From contig NZ_LT629796.1 of NCBI RefSeq assembly GCF_900106065.1, positions 6,672,501 through 6,736,500 of the forward strand: a stretch of 64,000 nucleotides of DNA. Direction: 5' to 3'. Positions 45,032-54,740 of the stretch are shown in pieces. Made by a program: the position numbers and the translations under genes. This stretch comes from Pseudomonas mandelii (GTDB lineage Bacteria; Pseudomonadota; Gammaproteobacteria; Pseudomonadales; Pseudomonadaceae). Below the pieces are notes generated by a model. The model did no database searches and was not told where the DNA came from. It saw only the letters and a program-made list of their open reading frames with translations. Every line of letters begins with the position of its first letter. The first letter of the stretch is position 1.

Positions 45032-45487
45032 GTCTTATATGCTCCGTAACGGTAAGGTGGTTTAGAAGTGGTCGCGGCAAATGCGACATTGCTGAGGGAG
45101 AAACGCAGCATGGTTGACCGCAAGGACTGCAGCCCTCGAACGAAGCTATCCATTTGCCATCACCGTGTCCACCGTTCACTTTTGGCCGACTGCAGTCAGT
45201 CACGAAAAGCCGCAGTCGACCCAAAGCGCGGGATGCGTGTCGAGGCAAATTCGTCGTTATTTTTTGCAGGGGCCTCGCGTCAGGGGGCGATGCGGCCCCG
45301 CTCATCCCGCCAGTGCAACGGTTCTTCGAACGGGAAGGAAGAGGGACGAACACACCTGGGCAATAGGCTGGGCAACTTCGTGCAAATCTTTCATAACCGA
45401 ATACCCTCCGGTTCGGACCTTTGATTCTGATGCAGTCACCTCCCCTCTGTGACGACGGGTTAACCCACCGTCACAGAGGGTGCACTC
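45032..45487. other. Intergenic region with repeat fragment and hairpin
   Basis: No supported gene. It holds a partial TTTTGGCCGA repeat (45177-45206) and a perfect 12-bp inverted repeat (45443-45480) near the end of the DUF6124 gene. Confidence 0.45.
45443..45480. terminator. Perfect 12-bp inverted repeat, possible terminator
   Basis: Arms CCCTCTGTGACG (45443-45454) and CGTCACAGAGGG (45469-45480) with a 14-base loop. It lies just downstream of the minus-strand DUF6124 stop. There is no T-run, so it may be a protein-binding palindrome rather than a Rho-independent terminator. Confidence 0.5.
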
Positions 45488-45850
45488 TTACTCTTTCACC
45501 TCAACCTTATCCAACGCCTGATTCACCGCCAATTCCCCCAACATCACCACTTGGGTAATCCCCAACAGCGTCTTGCGATGTGAGTTATCCAATAACGCCG
45601 CAAAATTGCTGAGCATAGTAGTGGCCGAGCCAAGTGATTCGCTGGCGTTGGCCAGCAGGGACTCGGTGTCGTATGCCGGGTTGGCGAGGAACATGGGTTC
45701 GGGTTCGTGGTTGCTGGCCATGATGTGGGCGCCCGGATTGAGGTAGTGGTCGAGGGCGCGTTCGGCGGCTTCGTGGAGTTTTCTGGAATCGAGGGATTCG
45801 TAGGGGGATGCCGGATTGGTGTCCGGTGGGTTGGGTGTTGGTTTGATCAT
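45488..45850 (-). CDS. DUF6124-like protein
   Basis: A 120-residue protein. The start IKPTPNPPDTNPASPYESLDSRKLHEAAERALDHYLNP and a C-terminal helix VVMLGELAVNQALDKVEV match a small Pseudomonas-specific family (DUF6124, earlier DUF3077-like). Start at MIKPTP. Role unknown. Confidence 0.78.
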   Translation of the reverse strand: MIKPTPNPPDTNPASPYESLDSRKLHEAAERALDHYLNPGAHIMASNHEPEPMFLANPAYDTESLLANASESLGSATTMLSNFAALLDNSHRKTLLGITQVVMLGELAVNQALDKVEVKE

Positions 45851-46495
45851 AGATGAAGCTCCCGTCACAAATATAAGGAGCCATCACTCTCGCTACCAAA
45901 CGAGGGTGGCGGCCATACGTGGGTTGGTAGACCGGTTGCGACAGGAAACCCGGCGCTCACAAAGGAGCCCCACGCATGCCCACCATAAAAGCAGAGTCCG
46001 AAAGAAGGGACTGCCTGAGGTGTCGCCATGCGACTGTCACAAGCGGGCTACCAAACCCGATCACTGTTTTTCAGTGACCAGGAAACGATATAGCCCACCC
46101 CAAAGCCGCACAAGCCGGCGGATTCTGGCGCACGCGTAGGCAACGACGCAAGGCGTTGTAGCCGTTAGGACGTAACGCCGAGTGTCTTTAAACGCGCGCG
46201 CCCAAACATGTTTAAAGCACTCAAAAAACAGCGACGCGTAGCGCTCGCCCAAAAGCGTACACGCAGGCCTGTTTGCGTCAGAAAACAATGAGAGCGATTA
46301 AAATGCCGGTTAAATGCCAACGGCGTAGTCAAGGTTCAGTTCGAGCAATGGTTGTGCAGTCCATCACGACACATATTGACTAGGTCAAAACCGGTTAATA
46401 TGCCCCCGCTTCGTCTACCCTCACAAAGCGCCAAGCAAGTTCAGCTTGCGTCAGGCGCATCGATCATTTTTCAGTTCATTCACCGGAGAGCTTCC
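45851..46495. other. Gene-poor region upstream of the ABC importer
   Basis: About 640 bp with no supported gene. The promoter of the ABC operon should be in the right part (46340-46490). No operator or repeat recognised. Confidence 0.4.
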
Positions 46496-47347
46496 ATGCT
46501 CAAGCGTACCCTGGCATTGGCCGTCGGCCTTACCCTGACATTTGGCAGCCTGTTGGCGCAGGCCGCCGACACCTTGAAAGTCAGCGCGATTCCCGATGAA
46601 GCCCCTACTGAACTGCTGCGCAAGTTCAAGCCGCTGGGCGTTTATCTGGAGCAAAAGCTGGGCATGAAGGTTGAGTTCGTTCCGGTGAGCGACTATCCGG
46701 CCGTGGTCGAAGCGCTGGCCACCGACCGCATCGACCTGGCCTGGCTGGGCGGCTTCACGTTTGTGCAGGCACGCCTGAAAACCGGTAATGCCATTCCGCT
46801 GGTGCAGCGCGAACAGGATGCCCAGTTCACCAGCAAATTCATCACCGCCGACCCGAACGTCAAATCCCTCGCCGACCTGAAAGGCAAAACCTTCGCGTTC
46901 GGCTCGGTGTCCTCCACGTCGGGCAGTCTCATGCCGCGCTATTTCATGCTCAAGGATGGCATCAAGCCAGAAACCTACTTCAGCCGCGTCGGCTACTCGG
47001 GCGCCCATGACGCCACCGTCGCCTGGGTCCAGGCCGGCAAGGTGGACGCCGGGGTGCTGAACGCCAGCGTGTGGGAAAAACTGGTCGCTGCCGGCAAGGT
47101 CGACACCGCCAAAGTCAAAGTGTTTGCGACCACCCCGGCCTACTTCGACTACAACTGGACAGTGCGCGGGACCCTCGACCCGGCGCTGGCGGCGAAGATC
47201 AAGGCGGCCTTCCTGGCACTCGATCCGGCTAACCCGAAGGACAAGGAAATTCTCGATTTGCAGGCGGCCAGCCGGTTCATCGAAACCAGCCCTGACAATT
47301 ACAAAGGCATCGAGGAAGCCGCACGCGCTGCCGACCTGCTGAAATGA
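46496..47347 (+). CDS. ABC transporter periplasmic binding protein, PhnD-like (putative selenate type)
   Basis: A 283-residue exported protein with a signal peptide (about 1-24). The body ([49 protein letters not shown], and [17 protein letters not shown]) is PhnD/PtxB type. I recall a subgroup named putative selenate-binding proteins; phosphonate or phosphite are alternatives. The ATPase gene overlaps the stop by four bases. Confidence 0.82.
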   Translation: MLKRTLALAVGLTLTFGSLLAQAADTLKVSAIPDEAPTELLRKFKPLGVYLEQKLGMKVEFVPVSDYPAVVEALATDRIDLAWLGGFTFVQARLKTGNAIPLVQREQDAQFTSKFITADPNVKSLADLKGKTFAFGSVSSTSGSLMPRYFMLKDGIKPETYFSRVGYSGAHDATVAWVQAGKVDAGVLNASVWEKLVAAGKVDTAKVKVFATTPAYFDYNWTVRGTLDPALAAKIKAAFLALDPANPKDKEILDLQAASRFIETSPDNYKGIEEAARAADLLK

Positions 47348-48141
47348 CCTTGCGTCTGACCCAGGCCAGCCTGACCCATGCCAACGGCGTCAAGGCATTG
47401 CGAGAGGTGAACCTGCACATCGGTGCAGGCGAGCAGGTTGCCGTCATCGGCCCGTCCGGCGCTGGCAAGTCGAGCCTGCTCAACTTGCTGGCTACCGCGT
47501 TGCGACCGGACAACGGCGAGTTGCAGGTGCTCGGCGAGCGAGCGTGGCAGCTGTCTGCCCGGCAGCGCCAGCGTTTGCGCGCACGCATCGGTCTGATCCA
47601 TCAATCGCCGCCCCTGCCACCGCGCCAGCGTGTGGTCACCGCGGTGCTGGCCGGAAAGTTGGGTCAGTGGGGCCTGGGCAAGAGCCTGCTGAACCTGATG
47701 CATCCTCTGGATATTCCGGGCGCCCGCGCGGCGCTGGCCAGGCTGGACCTGGGCGATAAACTGTTCGCACACTGCCAGCAACTGTCCGGCGGCCAGCTAC
47801 AGCGCGTGGGCATTGCCCGCGTGTTGTATCAAGCGCCCGAGGTGCTGCTGGCCGATGAGCCGGTTTCTGCCATGGACCCGGTGCTGGCCGAACACACGCT
47901 TTCGGTGCTCTGCCGCCACGCCCGGGAGCACAACGTCACCCTGATCGCCAGCCTGCATGCGGTGGAGCTGGCTCTGGCGCACTTTTCGCGGATCATCGGC
48001 CTGCGTGACGGGCAGATCCTGTTCGACCTTGCGGCCGGCGACGTCGACCGCGAGCTGCTCGACACGCTCTACGCCAATGAGCAGTTGCACACCTCACCGG
48101 TGCCTCCAGTGTCCATGAGTGTGCAGATTCCCCGATGCTGA
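47344..48141 (+). CDS. ABC transporter ATP-binding protein, PhnC-like
   Basis: A 265-residue ATPase. Walker [10 protein letters not shown], signature [16 protein letters not shown], Walker [14 protein letters not shown], and a switch His in [11 protein letters not shown] are all present. It overlaps both neighbours by a few bases, so it belongs to one importer. Related to phosphonate/selenate importers. Confidence 0.92.
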   Translation: MTLRLTQASLTHANGVKALREVNLHIGAGEQVAVIGPSGAGKSSLLNLLATALRPDNGELQVLGERAWQLSARQRQRLRARIGLIHQSPPLPPRQRVVTAVLAGKLGQWGLGKSLLNLMHPLDIPGARAALARLDLGDKLFAHCQQLSGGQLQRVGIARVLYQAPEVLLADEPVSAMDPVLAEHTLSVLCRHAREHNVTLIASLHAVELALAHFSRIIGLRDGQILFDLAAGDVDRELLDTLYANEQLHTSPVPPVSMSVQIPRC

Positions 48142-48962
48142 CGTCTGCCTCGCGCGATCCCGCCGCCCTGCCCCGTTTGCTCCTCACCCTGCTGGCGATC
48201 GCCCTGTTGTGGCCCGGCATCCACTTCAGCGAATTGGACCTCGGCGTTTTAGTGGCGAGTGACAGTCAGAGCGAGATGGGCCGGTTTGTTTCCGCCTTCT
48301 GGCCTCCGGCCCATGACGCCGAGTTCATCGAACTGCTGTTGCAAGCCACTCTGCAGACCCTGGCCATCGCCACGGCCGGCATGGCCCTGGCGTTGCTGTT
48401 GGCCGTCCCTGCCAGCCTGCTGGCCAGTCGCGCCCTGTCGCTGTCGGCCGCATCCCGTGCCGGTCACCCAAGCTTCGGCGGCCAACTGCTGCGTTGGCCG
48501 GTACGCGGTTTGTTGATCTTCCTGCGCAGCGTGCCGGAAATCGTCTGGGCCCTGCTGTTCGTGCGAGCCGTCGGCCTCGGCCCGACCGCCGGGGTATTGG
48601 CTATTGCGATTACCTACAGCGGCATGTTGGGCAAGGTCTACGCAGAAATTTTCGAGTCGGTCGACCAGCGACCGGCCCATGCATTACTGCGTTCAGGCAG
48701 CGGTCGACTGGCAGCGTTTTGCTACGGGATTTTGCCCAATGTCGCGGCGGAGCTGCTGTCGTACACGGTGTACCGCTGGGAGTGCGCGATCCGCGCCTCG
48801 GTGGTGATGGGCTTTGTCGGTGCCGGCGGTCTGGGTCAGCAAATGGATCTGTCGCTACGCATGTTCGCCGGGGGTGAAGTGGCCAGTTTGTTACTGACGT
48901 TCCTCGTCCTGGTGCTGCTCGCCGATCAACTCAGCCGCCTGCTGCGCTGGAGGCTGACATGA
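48135..48962 (+). CDS. ABC transporter permease, PhnE-like (1)
   Basis: A 275-residue permease with about six helices. The EAA-like loop is in the C-terminal third ([31 protein letters not shown]). The related second permease follows with an ATGA-type overlap, so the importer would use a heterodimer. Confidence 0.9.
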   Translation: MLTSASRDPAALPRLLLTLLAIALLWPGIHFSELDLGVLVASDSQSEMGRFVSAFWPPAHDAEFIELLLQATLQTLAIATAGMALALLLAVPASLLASRALSLSAASRAGHPSFGGQLLRWPVRGLLIFLRSVPEIVWALLFVRAVGLGPTAGVLAIAITYSGMLGKVYAEIFESVDQRPAHALLRSGSGRLAAFCYGILPNVAAELLSYTVYRWECAIRASVVMGFVGAGGLGQQMDLSLRMFAGGEVASLLLTFLVLVLLADQLSRLLRWRLT

Positions 48963-49726
48963 ATCGCCTGATCAACCTGGTGCTGCTCCTGAGCATTGGC
49001 GCCGCGGCAGTCGCCTCGTTCATCTACCTGGGTATCGACCTTGGCGAACTCGGCAGCGCCGGCAATCTGAAGCAGATGGCTGCCTATGTGCAGCGTTTCC
49101 TGAGCCCGGACCTGAGCGCGGGTCATCTGCAAGCCATCGGTCACGGCGCGCTGGAAACCATTGCCATGTCCGCCTTGGGCACCCTGCTCGCGGCGGTCTT
49201 CGGGCTGCTGTTGGCATTGCCCGCGGCCGGGCGTTTCGGCTGGCCGTTGCAGAGTGCATCGCGCCTGGTCCTCAATGCCTTGCGCGCGGTCCCGGAACTG
49301 GTATGGGCGGCGCTGATGGTGCTGGCCGCCGGACTCGGCCCCAATGCAGGCACCCTCGCCTTGGCCCTGCACACCACCGGCGTACTCGGCCGGCTGTTTG
49401 CAGAAGCTCTGGAAAACACCCCGCCCGAACCGGCCGATGCCATCCGCCTGGAGGGCGGCAATGCCATCTCGGCGTTCTGTTACGGCACCCTGCCCAACCT
49501 GTTGCCGCAGCTGCTGGCTTACATCCTGTACCGCTGGGAAAACAACATTCGCATGGCCAGTGTGCTCGGATTCGTCGGCGCCGGTGGTTTGGGGCAAATG
49601 CTGTATGTCAGCCTCAGCCTGTTCCAGGAAGCTCAAGCCAGCACGGTAATCCTGGCCATGTTGCTACTGGTGATCGCCGTCGATTCATTGAGCAGTTGGA
49701 GCCGTCAACGCTGGGTCAAGGCTTGA
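48959..49726 (+). CDS. ABC transporter permease, PhnE-like (2)
   Basis: A 255-residue permease with six or so helices and the EAA-like loop RLEGGNAISAFCYGTLPNLLPQLLAYILYRWE. It is a paralogue of the upstream permease. Last gene of the four-gene importer. Confidence 0.9.
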   Translation: MNRLINLVLLLSIGAAAVASFIYLGIDLGELGSAGNLKQMAAYVQRFLSPDLSAGHLQAIGHGALETIAMSALGTLLAAVFGLLLALPAAGRFGWPLQSASRLVLNALRAVPELVWAALMVLAAGLGPNAGTLALALHTTGVLGRLFAEALENTPPEPADAIRLEGGNAISAFCYGTLPNLLPQLLAYILYRWENNIRMASVLGFVGAGGLGQMLYVSLSLFQEAQASTVILAMLLLVIAVDSLSSWSRQRWVKA

Positions 49727-49744
49727 CTGCTTTCGCAGAACGCC

Positions 49745-50137
49745 CTACTCCTCCAAACGCCCTGTACCCTCACGGTCGTGTTCGTAGCGCCTGATGAGCG
49801 CAAACGCCGGCAACCAGGACTCGCGACGCACGATCCAGCTTTCGTAGGTTGGCGTCAGTTGATCAGGGGCATCGAGAGACCCCAGGTTCACTTCGATTTC
49901 ATCGGCGGTGCGTGCGAAAACGGACGATCCACAGCGCGGACAAAAATGCCGACCGGCGTAGTCGCGTGTTTCGCCCTCGATCGTCACCGCCGCCTGAGGG
50001 AAGATCGCGCTGGCATTGAAAAGGGCCCCATGATGCTTGCGGCAATCGAGACAGTGGCAAAGGCCGACCCGGTAGGGCCTTCCTGATGCCTCGATTCGAA
50101 CATTGCCGCACACGCAGCCACCGGTGAATCGGTCCAT
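49745..50137 (-). CDS. GFA-family protein (glutathione-dependent formaldehyde-activating enzyme-like)
   Basis: A 130-residue zinc-binding protein: GGCVCGNVRI, LCHCLDCRKHHGALF and FCPRCGSSVFA provide the Cys pairs of the GFA fold. ATG at 50137 with GAGAT upstream. True substrate unknown; most GFA-domain proteins do not act on formaldehyde. Convergent with the ABC operon. Confidence 0.9.
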   Translation of the reverse strand: MDRFTGGCVCGNVRIEASGRPYRVGLCHCLDCRKHHGALFNASAIFPQAAVTIEGETRDYAGRHFCPRCGSSVFARTADEIEVNLGSLDAPDQLTPTYESWIVRRESWLPAFALIRRYEHDREGTGRLEE

Positions 50138-50300
50138 GTTGCATCTCCTCTGAATCAAACACGACGGGATGGAACAGAAGGTGTCGTAACCGGCACAATC
50201 CGCTGCACCGTTTCCCTCCGTGCCTTCCTTGGTGCTAAATAGGCAGCCCAGGTTTCAAGTCCAGACCCTGTCGTGTATTGCCGTGAAACGAGAAATCGAT

Positions 50301-50402
50301 ATGAACACCCATTTTCAGACAAGTGATACCCCTGAGCCCAAGACCTGGCAAGAGGCCAACCGCCACCTCCTTCCCCATCAGCCGTCAGTGGTAACAGCAT
50401 GA
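50301..50402 (+). CDS. 33-residue leader ORF coupled to the amidase gene
   Basis: ATG at 50301 opens a 33-codon frame, MNTHFQTSDTPEPKTWQEA..., that ends in TGA overlapping the ATG of the amidase (ATGA). There is no strong Shine-Dalgarno of its own. It may be a coupling peptide or a chance frame; the exact overlap makes coupling worth noting. Confidence 0.4.
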   Translation: MNTHFQTSDTPEPKTWQEANRHLLPHQPSVVTA

Positions 50403-52105
50403 TCGAAGTCACCGAAGTGTCCATTGCCCGATTGCGAGCGGCGCTGGAGTCTGGCCAGACCACGGCAGTTGAGTTGGTCCAGGCCTACCTTGCCAGGATC
50501 GACGCCTACGACGGCCCCGACACGCCAACCGCGCTCAACGCGGTGGTGGTTCGCAACCCCGAGGCGCTCAACGAAGCGCAAGCGTCCGATGCCCGTCGGG
50601 CCAAGGGCGAAACGCTCGGCCCGCTGGATGGCATTCCCTACACGGCCAAGGACAGTTATCTGGTGAAAGGCCTCACCGCGGCCTCTGGCAGTCCGGCCTT
50701 CAAAAACCTGATTGCCTATCGCGATGCCTTCACCATCGAACGGCTGCGCGCCGCCGGTGCCATCTGCCTGGGCAAGACCAACATGCCGCCGATGGCCAAT
50801 GGCGGCATGCAGCGCGGGGTCTATGGCCGTGCCGAGAGCCCGTACAACGCTGACTACCTGACGGCGCCTTTCGCATCGGGCTCATCGAACGGCGCCGGGA
50901 CGGCCACCGCCGCCAGTTTCGCGGCCTTCGGCCTTGCCGAAGAAACCTGGTCGAGCGGGCGCGGTCCGGCCTCGAACAATGGCTTGTGCGCCTATACCCC
51001 TTCGCGCGGGGTGATTTCGGTGCGCGGCAACTGGCCGCTGACGCCGACGATGGACGTGGTTGTGCCCTACGCGCGAACCATGGCCGACCTGCTTGAGGTG
51101 CTCGACGTGGTGGTGGCGCAAGACCCGGACACACGCGGCGATCTGTGGCGAATGCAACCCTGGGTGCCGATACCGAGCGTCGCGTCGGTGCGCCCCGCGT
51201 CCTACGCCGGGCTGGCCGCGACCACCGGTGCGCTCGCTGGAAAACGCTTCGGCGTGCCGCGCATGTACATCAACGCGGACCCTGACGCGGGCACCAGCGA
51301 GGCGCCGGGCATCGGTGGCCCGACGGGGCAGAAAATCAATACCCGCCCTAGCGTGATCGATCTTTGGGAAGACGCCCGGCGGGCACTCGAAGCCGCTGGT
51401 GCCGAGGTGGTCGAAGTCGACTTCCCGCTGGTATCGAATTGCGAAGGCGATCGTCCGGGCACACCGACCGTGTTCACCCGCGGCCTGGTGTCCAAGGAGT
51501 TCCTGCACCATGAGTTGTGGGACCTGTCGGCTTGGGCGTTCGATGATTTTCTGCGGGCCAACGGTGATCCGAAACTGAATCGCCTGGCCGATGTCGACGG
51601 GCCGCTGATCTTCCCGCATGACCCAGGCACCCTGCCCAATCGCGAAGACGACCTTGCCGCCGGCATGGACGAATACGTGAAGATGGCCGAGCGTGGCATC
51701 ACGCCGTGGGATCAGATCACCACGCTGCCGGACGGCCTGCGCGGGCTTGAAGAAACACGTCGAATCGACCTTGAAGACTGGATGGACCGGCTGAAGCTCG
51801 ATGCGGTGCTGTTCCCGACAGTGGCCGACGTCGGGCCGGCAAATGCCGATGTCGATCCGCAGTCGGCGGACATCGCGTGGAGTAACGGTGTGTGGGTCGC
51901 CAACGGCAACCTCGCCATCCGCCACCTCGGTGTGCCGACGGTCACGGTGCCGATGGGCATCATGCCGGACATCGGCATGCCGGTCGGGCTGACCTTTGCC
52001 GGTCGTGCCTATGACGACTCAGCGCTGCTGCGCTTCGCTTCAGCGTTTGAGTCGGCCGGCAGCAAACGAATGATCCCGCCTCGGACACCGCCGTTGCAGG
52101 GCTGA
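50399..52105 (+). CDS. Amidase-signature enzyme
   Basis: A 568-residue amidase-signature protein. The catalytic Ser-cisSer-Lys is plausible: K84 (in YTAKDSY), the GSSNGAG cis-Ser region (about 161-167), and S186 (in EETWSSGRGPAS), where the typical TGGSIR is altered to SSGRG. The C-terminal part is longer than in GatA (about 480). Substrate unknown. The start overlaps the mini-ORF stop. Confidence 0.87.
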   Translation: MIEVTEVSIARLRAALESGQTTAVELVQAYLARIDAYDGPDTPTALNAVVVRNPEALNEAQASDARRAKGETLGPLDGIPYTAKDSYLVKGLTAASGSPAFKNLIAYRDAFTIERLRAAGAICLGKTNMPPMANGGMQRGVYGRAESPYNADYLTAPFASGSSNGAGTATAASFAAFGLAEETWSSGRGPASNNGLCAYTPSRGVISVRGNWPLTPTMDVVVPYARTMADLLEVLDVVVAQDPDTRGDLWRMQPWVPIPSVASVRPASYAGLAATTGALAGKRFGVPRMYINADPDAGTSEAPGIGGPTGQKINTRPSVIDLWEDARRALEAAGAEVVEVDFPLVSNCEGDRPGTPTVFTRGLVSKEFLHHELWDLSAWAFDDFLRANGDPKLNRLADVDGPLIFPHDPGTLPNREDDLAAGMDEYVKMAERGITPWDQITTLPDGLRGLEETRRIDLEDWMDRLKLDAVLFPTVADVGPANADVDPQSADIAWSNGVWVANGNLAIRHLGVPTVTVPMGIMPDIGMPVGLTFAGRAYDDSALLRFASAFESAGSKRMIPPRTPPLQG

Positions 52106-52223
52106 AATAGCAGCGCGCGGGATTGGGCCAGTGCAGGCTCCAATCCCGCCTTGTCATCAATTCACCCGGACTCCAAAACTCAAACCTTCACTGATCCAAG
52201 ACAATCTCCAGTCGAACAAGAAC

Positions 52224-52318
52224 CCTGTGGCGAGGGAGCTTGCTCCCGCTGGGTCGCGAAGCGCCCCCAAAAAGGGCCTGCTGCGCAGTCCAACGGGAGC
52301 AAGCTCCCTCGCCACAGA
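52224..52318. repeat. REPIN: two inverted REP sequences
   Basis: Left copy CTGTGGCGAGGGAGCTTGCT and right inverted copy AGCAAGCTCCCTCGCCACAG, separated by about 50 bp containing short inverted parts. Same core as 25019-25048. These are miniature RAYT-mobilised elements; no RAYT gene is in the window. Confidence 0.88.
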
Positions 52319-52390
52319 TACGACGTTGCGTTTAAGTGAACAGCATTACTCGCCACAGGGGGCTTGTTCGGCTGGAGATTATCTTCGGTC

Positions 52391-53542
52391 TTAGGTGAGC
52401 GCCGTTTCACTGATGCACGGCGCCTGCGACGTTTCCATCAGCAGCTGATCCACGACTTGCGACAACGCGGCGTCAACATCCCCTCCCCCACGCAAGGCTC
52501 GCGCATACACTCTCCGCTGCCGGTCTGCACTGGTGCCGTCCCGGAGAATCCGGCGGGCCTGGGCGAACACATCCTCCACGCCCATCTTCTGCGCCGTGTC
52601 TCCAAGAATCTGTTGCGCCCTGAACAGCCATTGCGCCGCAGAGAACGGTCGATCGTAGCCTTCAACGATGAAGGCTGCGTGGATGCCGGACCGTTTCGCC
52701 CGCCAGCGATTTTCCTTGAGGATCCATTGCGACACTTGCGAATAGCTCAATCCCGGGCGAGGTTGGTCAATGGCATGGGCCACCAGCAAGCGAAACAAAG
52801 AGGCGATGCACAAGACGTCATCCAGGCGCGGACAGGCATCCGTCATGCGCATCTCCAGCGTTGGGTATTTCGCGGCAGGTCGTAAGCCCCACCAGCAATC
52901 GCCCGCCTGCTTGATCGTGCCCGTGCGGATCAGCATGGCGACGTAGGCTTCATAGGCGCTTTGATCTTCGAAGAATTCAGGAATGCCCATCCGCGGCCAT
53001 TCATCACACGCCGTTTGACGGTAGCTCATGAAGCCGCTGTCGGCGCCGTCCCAAAAAGGTGACGATGTGCTCAGTGCCAACAACAGCGGCAACCACGGCA
53101 GGACTTCGTTCATCACTTGAATACGGTCCACGTGCCCTGGCACTTCAACATGCACGTGCAGGCCGGACAGCACGCTGCGCCTTGCCACGTGCTGGTAGTC
53201 TTCAAACAGTTGAACAAAATGAGGATGGTCGGTGGCGTGCTGCAAACGCCAATCGCTCAATGGGTGGCTGCCGGCACTGAGCAGTCCCAGACCGTGACGT
53301 TCGAGCGTCCCCCGCAACCTTGAGCGCGCAGAAAACAGGTACTGCGCTGCTTGCGCGACGCTGGTGAAGATGGGGGACGCGACCTCGATCTGCCCCTTGA
53401 ACATTTCATGGGCGAAACAATCGCCGAGCACCCCCTGACACGCTTCAATCGATACGTCGGGAGGATTCTCGGCCATGCGCCGGGTGGCCAGGTCCGTAAT
53501 GAAGTATTCCTCTTCAATGCCAAACTTCAGGTGCCTGTCCAT
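52391..53542 (-). CDS. Carboxylate-amine ligase, YbdK-type (GCS2 family)
   Basis: A 383-residue enzyme of the glutamate-cysteine-ligase 2 family. It begins MDRHLKFGIEEEYFITDL and has GSHPLSDW, SGLHVHVEVP, and a C-terminal EMRMTDACPRLDDVLCIASLFRLL. YbdK has weak gamma-glutamylcysteine ligase activity in E. coli; the physiological product is uncertain. Start at the ATG giving MDRHLKF with a GTGAGGCG upstream sequence. It heads the stress-like cluster. Confidence 0.9.
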   Translation of the reverse strand: MDRHLKFGIEEEYFITDLATRRMAENPPDVSIEACQGVLGDCFAHEMFKGQIEVASPIFTSVAQAAQYLFSARSRLRGTLERHGLGLLSAGSHPLSDWRLQHATDHPHFVQLFEDYQHVARRSVLSGLHVHVEVPGHVDRIQVMNEVLPWLPLLLALSTSSPFWDGADSGFMSYRQTACDEWPRMGIPEFFEDQSAYEAYVAMLIRTGTIKQAGDCWWGLRPAAKYPTLEMRMTDACPRLDDVLCIASLFRLLVAHAIDQPRPGLSYSQVSQWILKENRWRAKRSGIHAAFIVEGYDRPFSAAQWLFRAQQILGDTAQKMGVEDVFAQARRILRDGTSADRQRRVYARALRGGGDVDAALSQVVDQLLMETSQAPCISETALT

Positions 53543-53575
53543 CGCCTCACCCCTCACCTTGCCCTTGAATCAAGC

Positions 53576-54505
53576 CTAGCCTAACGCCGTATCGAGAAAC
53601 ATCATGAGCCCGAACCCTAGCATCAGGCCCAGCGTCGCCGGGGTTTCGTGTCCATTGCGGTGTGTCTCGGGAATCACCTCGTGGGAGACGACGAAAATCA
53701 TCGCGCCCGCCGCCAGGCCCAGGGCAACCGGGTAACCCAGCGCGAAGCCGGTGGAAATGCCCAGTCCCACGACAGCGCCCAATGGCTCCATCAGCCCTGA
53801 GCCGACCGCGATCAGCGCCGCCCGCAACGTCGACACACCCGTCACTCGCAGCGCCAGTGCAATGGCCAGTCCTTCGGGGATGTCCTGGATGGCAATCGCG
53901 GTGGTCAATGGCAGACCCACCTTCATGTCCCCGTTGGCAAAACTGACGCCGATGGCCATGCCTTCCGGCAAGTTATGTAGCGTGATAGCCAACACGAACA
54001 GCCAGACTCGCTTGATGCGCTGTGCGTGCGGGCCCTTGCGACCAATCTTCTGATGCTCATGGGGGACAAAGCGATCCAGCCCGATCATCAGAGCCACGCC
54101 CAAACCCAACCCAAGGACCACGACACACGCCGCCAGCAGCTTATTGCCGCAAATGGCCTGCGCCGCCGCGATACCAGGAAGAATGAGAGAGAACGAGCTG
54201 GCCGCGAGCATCATGCCCGCGGCGAAACCCAGCATGATGTCCTGAGTCCGTGCGGCAATGTCACGCAAGACCACGGCTAAAACGGCGCCCAGTGCGGTCG
54301 CGCCGAAACCCGAGACGCCGCCCAGGAATGCATACCGCAAGTTGACTCGATCCGCCCCGGTCAAGGCGCTGTAGCCGCTGACCAGCAGCAGAGCGGTGAC
54401 ACCCACCAGAGTTGACCAGAACAGAATGCTCAGCCAACTGCCGCTTTTTCCTGGGGCAAACCAGGCGCGCCAGGGGCCTCTTGCAGGCGAAGAATGGTCC
54501 GACAT
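53576..54505 (-). CDS. ZIP-family metal transporter
   Basis: A 309-residue membrane protein with eight helices. The ZIP metal-binding motifs ITLHNLPEGMAIGVSF and IQDIPEGLAIALAL are in the middle, and a His-rich cytoplasmic loop (PHEHQKIGRKGPHAQR) precedes them. It probably imports zinc or manganese; manganese would fit the manganese catalase upstream. It overlaps the upstream small gene by one base (TGATG). Confidence 0.92.
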   Translation of the reverse strand: MSDHSSPARGPWRAWFAPGKSGSWLSILFWSTLVGVTALLLVSGYSALTGADRVNLRYAFLGGVSGFGATALGAVLAVVLRDIAARTQDIMLGFAAGMMLAASSFSLILPGIAAAQAICGNKLLAACVVVLGLGLGVALMIGLDRFVPHEHQKIGRKGPHAQRIKRVWLFVLAITLHNLPEGMAIGVSFANGDMKVGLPLTTAIAIQDIPEGLAIALALRVTGVSTLRAALIAVGSGLMEPLGAVVGLGISTGFALGYPVALGLAAGAMIFVVSHEVIPETHRNGHETPATLGLMLGFGLMMFLDTALG

Positions 54506-54675
54506 CAGGACACCTGTTTTCCGTTGGAGCGCTTACGGGTCGCTTCAGGCGCAGCCATCCGGATCTGTTTTGATATCCGCAAAGCGTCTCGTTCGAACGC
54601 CATTGCAGTGGTATTGAACAGCCGATAAAAGTCCTGTGTAGCCTCTGCGGAAAAAGCGTCTGGATTGGAATTCAT
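54505..54675 (-). CDS. Small 56-residue protein coupled to the ZIP gene
   Basis: Reads MNSNPDAFSAEATQDFYRLFNTTAMAFERDALRISKQIRMA and has a basic C-terminus (TRKRSNGKQVS). GAGG lies eight bases before the ATG at 54675. The stop overlaps the ZIP start (TGATG), so it is translationally coupled to it. No family recognised. Confidence 0.6.
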   Translation of the reverse strand: MNSNPDAFSAEATQDFYRLFNTTAMAFERDALRISKQIRMAAPEATRKRSNGKQVS

Positions 54676-54703
54676 GGGGTTCACCTCAACTCTCCAGCAC
54701 CAC

Positions 54704-54731
54704 AAAAAACCGCACGCCGGGTGGCGTGCGG
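54704..54731 (-). terminator. Rho-independent terminator after the manganese catalase gene
   Basis: Nine-base arms CCGCACGCC / GGCGTGCGG with a four-base loop. On the minus strand it is followed by T6. It lies ten bases after the catalase stop and before the small gene, so the ZIP pair may depend on read-through or its own promoter. Confidence 0.88.
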
Positions 54732-54740
54732 TGACCCTCG

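Noticed and set aside
44935..45153. A 72-codon minus-strand frame starting MDSFVRGLQSLRS.
   Set aside because: The beginning is mildly reminiscent of regulator N-termini but no helix-turn-helix follows; it runs into the membrane-protein gene region.
52224..52318. Inverted repeats considered as insertion-sequence ends.
   Set aside because: No transposase lies between them and the core matches the REP family, so a REPIN is the better call.
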